This document shows, in pieces, positions 9,666-18,098 of a stretch of 64,000 nt of DNA (position 1 is the first letter of the stretch; every line of letters starts with the position of its first letter). Source of the DNA: CAYVAP01 sp964343195. GTDB taxonomy: Bacteria > Bacteroidota > Bacteroidia > J057. A program made the position numbers and the translations under genes. The stretch spans positions 45,713-109,712 of the forward strand of contig CAYFIR010000010.1 in NCBI GenBank assembly GCA_964343195.1. Reading direction: 5' to 3'. The notes under the pieces were generated by a model. The model did not search any database. It worked only from the letters and a program-made list of their open reading frames with translations, and was not told the origin of the DNA.

Positions 9666-9690
9666 ATTAAGCGTAAAAAATACGCTTAAT
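9666..9690. promoter_or_regulatory. Perfect 25-bp palindrome, candidate operator of the NrtR-type regulator
   Basis: Arms ATTAAGCGTA and TACGCTTAAT flank a spacer of five A residues. It lies 56 bases before the regulator start and inside the 440-base divergent gap to the sus operon. NrtR-family regulators bind long palindromes of about this size, so autoregulation and control of the operon are plausible. No binding data can be seen. Confidence 0.65.
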
Positions 9691-9746
9691 TTACCTATTT
9701 CTAATTTACGACTAATTTCAGGAAAGAAAAAGGACTTAATCCCCTA

Positions 9747-10451
9747 ATGGAAAGACCCGCGCCACATGATTTTTACCGCCATGCATCTCCCATCCTGGTC
9801 GCGGTGGACTGCATCATTTTTGGTTTTGACAATCAATCCCTGAAGCTCCTGCTATTCAAGCGAAAAGTAGCCCCCTTTGAAAACGAGTGGTCACTTGTGG
9901 GAGCTTTTGTGCGCCCGGAAGAAGATGTGGACTATGCGGCCCAGCGAATCCTCTGCGAATCTACCGGCCTCAATGGCGTATACATGGAAGAACTCGGATG
10001 TTATGGCCAAGCTGACCGGGATCCGGGCGGACGGGTGATTTCCGTCGCCTACGCTGCCTTGATCCAGCTTCACGAGCATGAAAAACAGGTGGTAGAAGAT
10101 TACCATGCCAAATGGTTTGACATAAGCGAAGTGCCTTCTCTCATCCTGGATCACAACCAGATGGTGAAAGAAGCCCTGGATCAACTCAAAAACAGGGCGA
10201 GGCACCAGCCCATCGGATTTGAGCTTCTCCCCGAGAAGTTTACCATCCCCCAGTTGCAGACGCTCTACGAGGGGATTTACCAGCAGGAGCTTGACCGCCG
10301 AAACTTTCGCAAGAAGATCCTCTCGCTCAATGTGCTGGAAAAGCTGGACGAAAAGGACAAGTCATCCTCCAAGAAGGGGGCATTTCTCTACCGATTTAAC
10401 CAGGACCGCTACCAGGAAATGCTGGAAAAAGGGGTGGACTTTGTGATCTGA
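9747..10451 (+). CDS. NrtR-family Nudix-related transcriptional regulator
   Basis: This 234-residue protein joins an N-terminal Nudix fold (about residues 12-140) to a C-terminal winged helix (about residues 155-234; KFTIPQLQTLYEGIYQQELDRRNFRKKIL). That layout is the NrtR family. In Bacteroidetes, members such as AraR control sugar use through binding of a sugar metabolite. The Nudix box region, GAFVRPEEDVDYAAQRILCE, lacks the REXXEE core, so it should not hydrolyse nucleotides, as expected for a sensor. It is divergent from the sus/glycosidase operon, with a perfect palindrome in between, and is the likely local regulator. The effector could be arabinose or galactose derived; that part is guesswork. 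Confidence 0.88.
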   Translation: MERPAPHDFYRHASPILVAVDCIIFGFDNQSLKLLLFKRKVAPFENEWSLVGAFVRPEEDVDYAAQRILCESTGLNGVYMEELGCYGQADRDPGGRVISVAYAALIQLHEHEKQVVEDYHAKWFDISEVPSLILDHNQMVKEALDQLKNRARHQPIGFELLPEKFTIPQLQTLYEGIYQQELDRRNFRKKILSLNVLEKLDEKDKSSSKKGAFLYRFNQDRYQEMLEKGVDFVI

Positions 10452-10480
10452 GCGAGCCCCCCGAGTGTGGACCATTGGCC

Positions 10481-12013
10481 TCATTGCCCCAAATGCTCCA
10501 TCAGTATCCGAAGCTGTACAGCAGTCGGTAACCTCTGCGTCCGCGTCTCGGTATCGATGACGAGCACTTGTTCTCCTCTCTTCCGAAAAGGCTTCCATTC
10601 GGGGAGCTCGCCTCCATTGGGGTCGCCGCTTGTGGCAAAGTTCACCCAGTAATCCGACATCATGTCGGCGATCTCATGGTCGATCGGCTCCCAGGGCCGA
10701 TCCAGGGTGTGCAGATTGTCATAGGCATAGACGATTTCACCAGAGTGAAAGGCTCCAAAGTCCGTTTCGGGCGAATGGGCAGGCAGTCGGCGGTTGAAGT
10801 TGTAGACAAAAACCGGAGCCTCGCTGTGCTGATCCTGGGTATGGGCCCAGGCATAGACCTGCACGCCAAACGCGGCATCGCGCCCGAATGCATACTGCGA
10901 ATTCAACGCCTGTTCCTCGGTATCAAGGGGGTAATATTGCAACATCTGATCAGCCTTCTCGCCAAATTGCTCTTCCATGCTGCCCCGAAATTCCTCCACT
11001 GATTGCGTCCCAAACATCACGTTGTCGTCGGCATTCCAGCCGATCAGCAGGGGCACATCGCTTTGGTCTCCGTTCTGGTAGATCTGGGCATTGGAGTGAG
11101 GCAATACATAGCCATCGATTAGCGGGGAGGCTGGAGCTCCCTGCGCCTGAAGAATTTCCAGAGCCGGTTTTGCGCGCAATGCTTCCAGGCTTTCGCAACC
11201 CAGAGATTTTATTGCGAATTCTTCTCCCCGCTGTTCAGCCTCTTCCAGACTCGTCCCAGGTCTCAGTGAAGCATTGACAAAGCTTCCGCCACTCTGGGCT
11301 ATGGCCCGGTGAAAGAGTCCCTTCGCCAGTGGGGTGGCCGTCAGGTAGCTCACCGCAAATGCCCCCGCCGACTGCCCGGCGATGGTGACGTTGTCGGGAT
11401 CACCACCGAAGGCAGCAATGTTTTCCTGCACCCACTTCAACCCGGCGACCATGTCAAGCAAGGCATAGTTGCCGGAGGTTCCATAGTCGGCTTCCTCGCT
11501 CAGTTCCGGATGGGCCAGAAAGCCAAACACCCCGACGCGGTAGTTGAGGCTGACGAATACCACACCTTTTTGGGCCATGGCCTCTCCGTCATAGATTGGG
11601 CAACCGGTCCCTCCACTGCGAAACCCTCCGCCGTAGATATAGACCAGCACGGGGCGCTTTTCGTCGGATTCATTGGCCCCGGACCAGACGTTGAGGTAGA
11701 GGCAGTCCTCGCTGATGGGCTCCGAAGGAATCAGAAATTCTTCCGACCAGTACATAAAGGCCCTCGGCGGTCCCTGCATGGGACTCGGTCCAAAGTCCGT
11801 ACACGCTCTTACCCCTTCCCAGCCCTCGACTGGTTGGGGTGCCCTCCAGCGGAGTTCGCCGACGGGCGGCGCAGCAAAGGGTATGCCTTTGAAGACCTGT
11901 ATCCCGTCTTCGGTTTGCGTTCCCTGGATTTTTCCTCCGGTAACTTCTGCCATTGGTTCTTGGGCTAGTAGGATACCTGGGAGAATGATGATTGCGAATA
12001 GTAACTGTTTCAT
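10481..12013 (-). CDS. Type-B carboxylesterase, secreted
   Basis: This 510-residue alpha/beta hydrolase has a signal peptide (MKQLLFAIIILPGILLAQ) and should cleave carboxylic esters outside the cytoplasm. The family marks are strong: EDCLYLNVW near residue 102, the oxyanion YIYGGGF near residue 125, and GQSAGA with nucleophile S215. A histidine in FGAFHSGEIVYAY near residue 415 fits the triad. It converges with the Nudix regulator, 29 bases away, and lies downstream of the GH78 gene on the same strand, 82 bases apart. A role in removing acetyl or feruloyl esters from pectin is plausible from context, but substrate is not shown. Confidence 0.92.
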   Translation of the reverse strand: MKQLLFAIIILPGILLAQEPMAEVTGGKIQGTQTEDGIQVFKGIPFAAPPVGELRWRAPQPVEGWEGVRACTDFGPSPMQGPPRAFMYWSEEFLIPSEPISEDCLYLNVWSGANESDEKRPVLVYIYGGGFRSGGTGCPIYDGEAMAQKGVVFVSLNYRVGVFGFLAHPELSEEADYGTSGNYALLDMVAGLKWVQENIAAFGGDPDNVTIAGQSAGAFAVSYLTATPLAKGLFHRAIAQSGGSFVNASLRPGTSLEEAEQRGEEFAIKSLGCESLEALRAKPALEILQAQGAPASPLIDGYVLPHSNAQIYQNGDQSDVPLLIGWNADDNVMFGTQSVEEFRGSMEEQFGEKADQMLQYYPLDTEEQALNSQYAFGRDAAFGVQVYAWAHTQDQHSEAPVFVYNFNRRLPAHSPETDFGAFHSGEIVYAYDNLHTLDRPWEPIDHEIADMMSDYWVNFATSGDPNGGELPEWKPFRKRGEQVLVIDTETRTQRLPTAVQLRILMEHLGQ

Positions 12014-12095
12014 GTTTTTAACCTCAAATTTTTAACCTCCAAGACACAAAAGAGATCTTAGTGCCCTTTGCGACCTTCTTGGGATTCTTCGTGGT

Positions 12096-15000
12096 TTATT
12101 TCCTAACCCAAAACTCATACGATCCCGACTCTAGCTCCATCATCAGGCGTCCGTCTGCCGCATCGCCCATCTCGATTCCCTCAGCCCGGCGGAGCTTCTT
12201 ACCGCTTTCTCTCACATCTGCGAAGCTTTCGCCAGGGAGATACAGCGTCGCGCTCGTATTCGGCGGAACAGTGATCACATAGCGGGTGCCACCTTCCTCC
12301 TCATACCACTCGCTGACGATGCGGCCATACATGGAGTCGTAGTAGCCTTTGGCAAAACTCATCCCACCCGTCGGATCGGGGGTAGGCCGCAGCACAAAGT
12401 GCTTAAAACCAGGATGTTCCAGGTCGCGCTGTATGCCCAGCGAGTAGTTGTACATCCAGGAAGCAATGGCTCCGAAGGAGTAGTGATTGAAGGAGTTCAT
12501 GCTGTTGTTGCCACCAAAGCCGTCCTCGACGGTGTAGGAATTCAGACGCTCCCAAATGGTCGTAGCCCCATTTTTCACCGGATAGAGCCATGAAGGATAG
12601 TTCTCGGACTGAAGCAGCAAATAGGCGAGGTCATCGCGTCCGTTTTTGGAGAGCGCATCGCCCATAGAGGCCGTACCGATGAAGCCCGTCATCAGGGAAT
12701 AGGGCGGGCGGGTGATGCCCAGGTCATCGACATTGGGACGGGTGATCGTCGTAGCCAGATGGTCGATGGCCACCGCCTGGGTTTCTTCGTCAAAAAGGTC
12801 AAAACCCAGCGGAATGGCATAGGAAGCCTGGGTATCCATGATGTCGCCAGCCTTGGGAGGATTGGCAGGGGGTGGCCCAAAGCCAGGAGCGGCCACGCCA
12901 GAATGAACCGTTTGGTGCGTTTCCGGATCGACGTAGGTTTCGTTGAGGAATGCCCTGCGGGCTTCGTAGCGCTGCTGGAAGCCAGCGGCTTCTTCGGATT
13001 TGCCTAATATCGTCGCGACCTGAGCCATGATGTACAGGTCGTAGGTCTGGTAGGCCGCCCAGAGCATGGTGTTGTCGTTCTTCGAATTTTCAGGGCTGAG
13101 CCAGTCGCCCAGTGGCCCTTCGATCAGGACTCCGGCTTCGTTCTCCTTATCCCGGAGGAAATTGACGTAGTCTTTCATCGCTTCATAATGATCGGCCAGC
13201 AAAGTAGTATCTCCGTATTGCTGATAGGCCTCCCAGGGAACGACGATTCCGGCGCTGCCCCAGAGGGTGCCACCGAAGCCGTTGCCAATCGGGGCGACAT
13301 CAGAGAAGCGGCCATTGTCAGCCTGCATGTCGCGCATGGCGATCATGTGCCGCTTGAGGAACTGATTGGCATCGGCCATCCAGGTCGCGGCACGGGAGAA
13401 GACATTCAGGTCGCCGTTCCAGCCCATGCGCTCGTTGCGGGCGGGAGTGTCAGTGGGGATGGAGAGGAAATTGGCGCGAAGCGACCAGAGGATGTTTTTC
13501 CAGAGGCGGTTGATCAGGGGATTGGAGGTTTCGTAGCGGGACGAAATTTCGGATACAGAGCTGATCACGATGCCCTGCACGGCGTCGAGTGGCAGAGCCT
13601 CGTCGATGCCCGTGATTTCAATGAATCGGTAGCCGTGAAAGGTAAACCTCGGCTGGATGGCTTCATCCCCGCCTTTCAGGATGTATAGGTCCTGTGCCAA
13701 TGCCGCCCGGATGTTTTCCAGCATGACCATCCCTTCGTTGCCTGCATATTCCTCCAGATCGGGGTAGCGCACCTCAGCGAAGCGCATGCGGATTTGCTGG
13801 CCTTTTTCACCTCCCAATATGCTCAGTCGGGGCACCCCAACCATGTTTTGACCCATGTCATAGACAAAGACCCCGGGCCGCACTTCTTCCACGCTCTGCG
13901 CGGTGAGGGTTTCGATGTGGGTGACATGTTCGCCTACCTGCCCGACGATCTGCTGTGCACTGTAATCCAGGCTGACCGGAGCTCCCATAAAATTGCGGAA
14001 GGTGCCTGTCAGCGCGGTGCCTGCCAGCGGCACCTCCACGACTGATTTCCAGTCGGTTGCGTCGTAATCAACGGTGGCCCAGCCGTCGATGGCGGCTTCT
14101 TTGTTGGCGTCATAGACTTCGCCCTGAAAAAAGCTGCCGTAGCGTATGGGCCCATCGGTGTAGAGCTGCCATGAATCGGGGTGGGTCACAACAGTGGTCT
14201 CGGAGCCATCCTCATAAGTGATGACCAGTTTGGCCAACAACGACTGCCGATCTCCGAAGAAGTTCCAGTTTTCACCCCGGAACGTGATGTTGCCGCTCCA
14301 CCAGCCTTCGCTCATCCAGGCTCCCAGGACATTTTCGCCCCCAGACTCGATCATATCGGTCACGTCGAAGGTCTGGTACATGTGGGTCTTGTTGTACTGG
14401 GTCAGGCCGGGATTGAAAAAGTCCTGGCCGACGCGCTCGCCGTTCAGGTGTAGCTCATAAATTCCTCGGGCTGTGGCATAGATGCGAGCCTTTCGGATGG
14501 ACTTGTTTTCAGCGGCGAACTCGGTGCGCAGCATGGGCGCGGCGTTTTGGCTAGGGTCGAATGTTTCCAAAAGCCCTTCACTTCCGCCCTCCATTTCTGC
14601 GGTTTCTTTGGCAAAAAGCACATTGGATGGCTGCCGATAATGGCGGACTTTCAGGTCGGAAAAAGTCGCCTTTTGCCCGGGTTCCAGCTTAAATCCAATG
14701 TCTGCCAGCAATGGGAAGGCGATAAAATCCGCTCCATAGCCGTAGGGATTGACCGCAACTCCCCGACTGCCAAAGCCTCCTGCGGGATTTTCGGTGATCT
14801 TGAACGCATCGTCGTGTCCGTCGATATAAACCTCCATCATCCCAAACACGACCTCAATAAATACTGTATGAGGGGCGTGCATATTGACCGAATCGATGAG
14901 GTTTCCGGGAATTTCGAAGGAATGTAACGGGTGATCCATTCTGTCCTCCTGCGCATAGCCGACGCGGAAAATGTTGAGTGTGGCATTTTGGCCTTGCCGT

Positions 15001-15653
15001 ATTGGCGAAACATCCACTTCCACCGCCATGTAGCTTTCATCCTCGCCAACTTCCATTCCCTCCAGGTTGAGGTTTTTGTCCATGTTGCGCTCGTCATTGG
15101 CCCCAAGAACAAAAGCCGCTTTGGTGCTGGATGAGTCCAGTTGCAGGGTGTATTCCACCTTGAAAACGGAGAGGTAATGCGAATGGAGCACCATGTCTTC
15201 GTCGCCTCCGCCGATCCAGGTGGCTCCATCCCAGGCGGAAAGATTGGGATCGGGGTTCATCAGCCCGGTCTCGAACCAGGAAGAAGCGCTGGCCTTTTCG
15301 CCGGTATTGGTCCAGACGGTAACGGTCCAGGTGTAGCGAGTGGTGGCTTCAAGGGATTTGCCGGCATAGGGAATGCTCAGGGAAAGGCCGGACTCGACCT
15401 TATCGGTGGCCCAGACGACCTGGTCAGATTCGTCCCGAACCATGATTTGATAGGCTTCCTGGAACAGCCCCCTGGTGCTGACATCACTGGCCATGCGCCA
15501 GCTAAAGTGAGGGGTTGAGATGTCGATTCCAAGTGGTGTGGTTTGGTAATCGACCTGTAGCTCCTCCAGAGAGGTTTTAGCGAAGGTAGTGAGGCTGATC
15601 AATAATGCGCTGATTAGCAGCAGCCCCCGAGCGGTAGAAGCAGGTCTAAACAT
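12096..15653 (-). CDS. GH78 alpha-L-rhamnosidase
   Basis: This 1185-residue secreted enzyme removes terminal alpha-L-rhamnose. It has a signal peptide (residues 1-25), then the Ig-like rhamnosidase start LEELQVDYQTTPLGIDISTPHFSWRM. Beta-sandwich regions follow, including ARIYATARGIYELHLNGERVG. The catalytic (alpha/alpha)6 barrel carries TDTPARNERMGWNGD, which is the GH78 signature with the catalytic acid region, and the protein ends with a beta domain. An extra 200-residue lectin-like insertion (about residues 145-330, YTLQLDSSSTKAAFVLGANDERN) makes it larger than many GH78 enzymes. Together with the GH53 and esterase genes it suggests attack on rhamnogalacturonan I or rhamnose-decorated glycans. 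Confidence 0.95.
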   Translation of the reverse strand: MFRPASTARGLLLISALLISLTTFAKTSLEELQVDYQTTPLGIDISTPHFSWRMASDVSTRGLFQEAYQIMVRDESDQVVWATDKVESGLSLSIPYAGKSLEATTRYTWTVTVWTNTGEKASASSWFETGLMNPDPNLSAWDGATWIGGGDEDMVLHSHYLSVFKVEYTLQLDSSSTKAAFVLGANDERNMDKNLNLEGMEVGEDESYMAVEVDVSPIRQGQNATLNIFRVGYAQEDRMDHPLHSFEIPGNLIDSVNMHAPHTVFIEVVFGMMEVYIDGHDDAFKITENPAGGFGSRGVAVNPYGYGADFIAFPLLADIGFKLEPGQKATFSDLKVRHYRQPSNVLFAKETAEMEGGSEGLLETFDPSQNAAPMLRTEFAAENKSIRKARIYATARGIYELHLNGERVGQDFFNPGLTQYNKTHMYQTFDVTDMIESGGENVLGAWMSEGWWSGNITFRGENWNFFGDRQSLLAKLVITYEDGSETTVVTHPDSWQLYTDGPIRYGSFFQGEVYDANKEAAIDGWATVDYDATDWKSVVEVPLAGTALTGTFRNFMGAPVSLDYSAQQIVGQVGEHVTHIETLTAQSVEEVRPGVFVYDMGQNMVGVPRLSILGGEKGQQIRMRFAEVRYPDLEEYAGNEGMVMLENIRAALAQDLYILKGGDEAIQPRFTFHGYRFIEITGIDEALPLDAVQGIVISSVSEISSRYETSNPLINRLWKNILWSLRANFLSIPTDTPARNERMGWNGDLNVFSRAATWMADANQFLKRHMIAMRDMQADNGRFSDVAPIGNGFGGTLWGSAGIVVPWEAYQQYGDTTLLADHYEAMKDYVNFLRDKENEAGVLIEGPLGDWLSPENSKNDNTMLWAAYQTYDLYIMAQVATILGKSEEAAGFQQRYEARRAFLNETYVDPETHQTVHSGVAAPGFGPPPANPPKAGDIMDTQASYAIPLGFDLFDEETQAVAIDHLATTITRPNVDDLGITRPPYSLMTGFIGTASMGDALSKNGRDDLAYLLLQSENYPSWLYPVKNGATTIWERLNSYTVEDGFGGNNSMNSFNHYSFGAIASWMYNYSLGIQRDLEHPGFKHFVLRPTPDPTGGMSFAKGYYDSMYGRIVSEWYEEEGGTRYVITVPPNTSATLYLPGESFADVRESGKKLRRAEGIEMGDAADGRLMMELESGSYEFWVRK

Positions 15654-16055
15654 GGATTCAGGTAGTTTTGCGAGTAGAATCGGGAAAGAGACTTTGGCGG
15701 ATATTCTGTCGGTTCAGACCCGGCATATTCACTCTACCAGGCGCTTGACATCAAATTCGTCCCGAGCCTGAATTGCAGCACCAAAGCCCTACAGCTACTA
15801 AGTTTGCGAAAACTTGCGAAAGTGACCAACTCATTTGTTGCCCAATAAGGAGGCAGAATTCGCATACTAAAGCATCTGAACCCCAGCGGGCTCATGCCTC
15901 TGGCTGTAGGGCCGCTATTCGGAGAGGAAAATTTGGCCGAAATTTTTGCTAAAACTCCCCCTTGCGGTAAAGGGCGTACCTCTACTGCTTGCCAGGATGT
16001 CTCAACCTGGAACTATTGAGAGAGCTGACACGCTCCCCTTGGAGAAGATGTCAGG
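15654..16055. other. 402-base gap upstream of the GH78 gene
   Basis: No convincing gene. A 53-codon minus-strand reading frame (15734-15895, starting MSPLGFRCFS) is open but has no recognised features. A 10-bp inverted pair, GCCCTACAGC at 15786-15795 and GCTGTAGGGC at 15903-15912, brackets most of it. The GH78 promoter should lie here; no full consensus was found. Confidence 0.4.
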
Positions 16056-17750
16056 CTATGCTACCCGGTTATCCTGGGGCTTTGTAGTGGCGCTGAAGGT
16101 CCCCTGTCCCATTCGTCCCTTGTACCAAATCTGCATGAGCGTAGGACTCATGGCCGAAATAAAGGTCGCCAGTGAGCCCTTGCCGGAATAAAACCGCTGA
16201 CGATCCTGCTTGAGAATCATTTTGAGGGCAACATTTGCAATTCCTGGTTCAGCTTTTGGGCGGGTAGCCATCTTCAAATCCAGAGAAGGCGAATCCTGTC
16301 CTTTATCCGGTAGGGGAAGGTCGTAGTACAGGCTTCCCCAATTCCCCTTCAACTGAGAGGCTGGACGAGAAGCCCCCACTTTCTGCACATTCAGGCCATA
16401 GCCGTGGTTTTTGCCAAGAGCCTGATTGACCACTTCCAGGTCGTATAATTCTGACTGGAGGGTTTCACCCTGGCAATTTACCAGGGCATCCAGTTTGCCA
16501 AATCGTTCTCCGATCTTTTGAAGCACGACCTCGGCCAATGGGTTGTCGCCGGGCACTCCGGGGATGGCCATGGCCTCAAGGCTCATGCGCCGAAACTGAT
16601 CGGCAGTTTGCTGAAGGGAAGTTTCATCCTGATCGTTCAGCACGATCCTGGCTCCTGCATCAGCCAGCCGCAGGGCGATGGTCTTGCCCAGTCCCTGGCC
16701 TGCTCCCGTTACCCAAATCACCTTTCCGGCAAGAGGGTACTTGTATTTTGGATATAGACGCTCAAACGTTCCGTTATCTCTGAACCAGCCAATGGAGTCC
16801 TGAAAGGCCTCTGCTATGGGCGTCTGCGGCATTTCCAGTTCGCGAACGGCCTTACTGGCATCATAGATCTGGTGTTCACAGGAAATTCGGGCCAGTTCGA
16901 TGGTCAGAAAAGGAGGTTTGCCCGTGAAGCGACTGGAAAAACTGCCAAAGGCTCCCGCTAGTAACAGCAACCATTTGGGAGCGACAAAGCCGGGGGCTTT
17001 TACGCCTACCTGAGCAGCCATGAGCTGGGTCGCCTCCTTGTAGTCCAGGTTCTCATTTCCCAGCAGGTAAACCTCTCCCAGCCGACCTTTGTCGATGGCA
17101 TTGGCCATGGCGGTGGCAGCATCCCGGATGTCAATATAGTTTTTACCGCCAGGGGCTGCGATGGGAAGTTTGCCTGACCAGACGGCCATGAGCAACTGCC
17201 CAGTCGAAGGTTTGGCATCCTGGGGACCGATCATGAACGTCGGGGCAAGGATGATGGCGGGGAAGTTTTCTTCCCTGGCGGCTTTCTCGACCAATAGTTG
17301 ACCGTCCCGTTTGGAGTCGGCATATTCAAAGCCGGTGTCAATGGCTGGCGTACGGTCCAGTTCCGTTCCGGGGCGCTCGGGAGTACCAGGCTCAAATACG
17401 CTCCTGGCGCTGCCTACGTGAATAAACCGCTCTACTTTATGCGCCTGAGCCGCTTTGATCATATTTCGGGTTCCCTCGACGTTGACCTTCCAGTAAATTG
17501 GATGTCTGGAGGGCCAGACAGTAGCCACAGCAGCCAGGTGCATCACCACATCTGCCCCCTTCATCGCTTCATACAGGCTGTCATAGCTGGTGAGATCTCC
17601 TTCTACTGTTTTGATGGAAAACCGCTCCAGGTGGGCGGCGTTTCGTCCTGGCTGAACCATAACAGTGATGTCATACCCTCGCTGAGTCAGAATTTCCAGC
17701 AGGTTGACACCCAGGAAGCCATCTCCGCCAGTAATAAATAAACTTTTCAT
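16056..17750 (-). CDS. Fused SDR protein: extended-SDR epimerase/reductase plus partial classical SDR
   Basis: This 564-residue protein joins two Rossmann folds. Residues 1-330 are an extended SDR of the dihydroflavonol-reductase / sugar-epimerase type: GGDGFLG at 8-14, HLAAVATVW near 71, and catalytic Y143-A-D-S-K147. Residues 340-440 start a classical SDR with the cofactor motif TGAGQGLG and an altered NAG motif (VNCQG). No YxxxK active site follows, and the last 120 residues do not resemble an SDR end. The second half is therefore probably a non-catalytic or regulatory Rossmann domain. It stands alone between GH78 and the acyl-CoA dehydrogenase. The substrate is unknown. Confidence 0.8.
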   Translation of the reverse strand: MKSLFITGGDGFLGVNLLEILTQRGYDITVMVQPGRNAAHLERFSIKTVEGDLTSYDSLYEAMKGADVVMHLAAVATVWPSRHPIYWKVNVEGTRNMIKAAQAHKVERFIHVGSARSVFEPGTPERPGTELDRTPAIDTGFEYADSKRDGQLLVEKAAREENFPAIILAPTFMIGPQDAKPSTGQLLMAVWSGKLPIAAPGGKNYIDIRDAATAMANAIDKGRLGEVYLLGNENLDYKEATQLMAAQVGVKAPGFVAPKWLLLLAGAFGSFSSRFTGKPPFLTIELARISCEHQIYDASKAVRELEMPQTPIAEAFQDSIGWFRDNGTFERLYPKYKYPLAGKVIWVTGAGQGLGKTIALRLADAGARIVLNDQDETSLQQTADQFRRMSLEAMAIPGVPGDNPLAEVVLQKIGERFGKLDALVNCQGETLQSELYDLEVVNQALGKNHGYGLNVQKVGASRPASQLKGNWGSLYYDLPLPDKGQDSPSLDLKMATRPKAEPGIANVALKMILKQDRQRFYSGKGSLATFISAMSPTLMQIWYKGRMGQGTFSATTKPQDNRVA

Positions 17751-18046
17751 CGCTACTTTCTATGAAAACCAAACGGTCGTCAGACTGAGCGGCAAGATAG
17801 CAAGAAGTATTTTGGCATCCACGACGGAGGGAATTCTGTAAAAGGCCATCGCAAGGTCCGACCCTTACCGGGTCGACAGGCATTTGGGCCCCTAACCTAC
17901 CAGGGTTTAACCGCTCCACGGTTCTCAACGCTGTAGCCGTTTACCCTTTATCGCAACCAGGCAGCAACCAATTCGCCTCTGAAAAGGGTAGACTATTTCT
18001 TTTCCCCTTTCTTGAGAATGCCTTGAGACTCGGTAATACCAGCACG
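17751..18046. other. Gap of about 300 bases with a short hairpin
   Basis: No gene is supported. A perfect hairpin CGACCC-TTACC-GGGTCG lies at 17859-17875. An 85-codon minus-strand reading frame across it has no protein-like features and is treated as chance. Confidence 0.4.
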
Positions 18047-18076
18047 AAAAAAGCCTCCCCCGTTTCCAGGAGAGGC
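18047..18076 (-). terminator. Terminator of the acyl-CoA dehydrogenase gene
   Basis: On the minus strand GCCTCTCC pairs with GGGGAGGC (one G-T), followed by six T residues, 23 bases after the stop. Confidence 0.8.
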
Positions 18077-18098
18077 CGTCGTTTTCAGCACTGCTTTT

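Noticed and set aside
17671..17928. 85-codon minus-strand frame
   Set aside because: It overlaps the true start of the SDR gene and has random composition.
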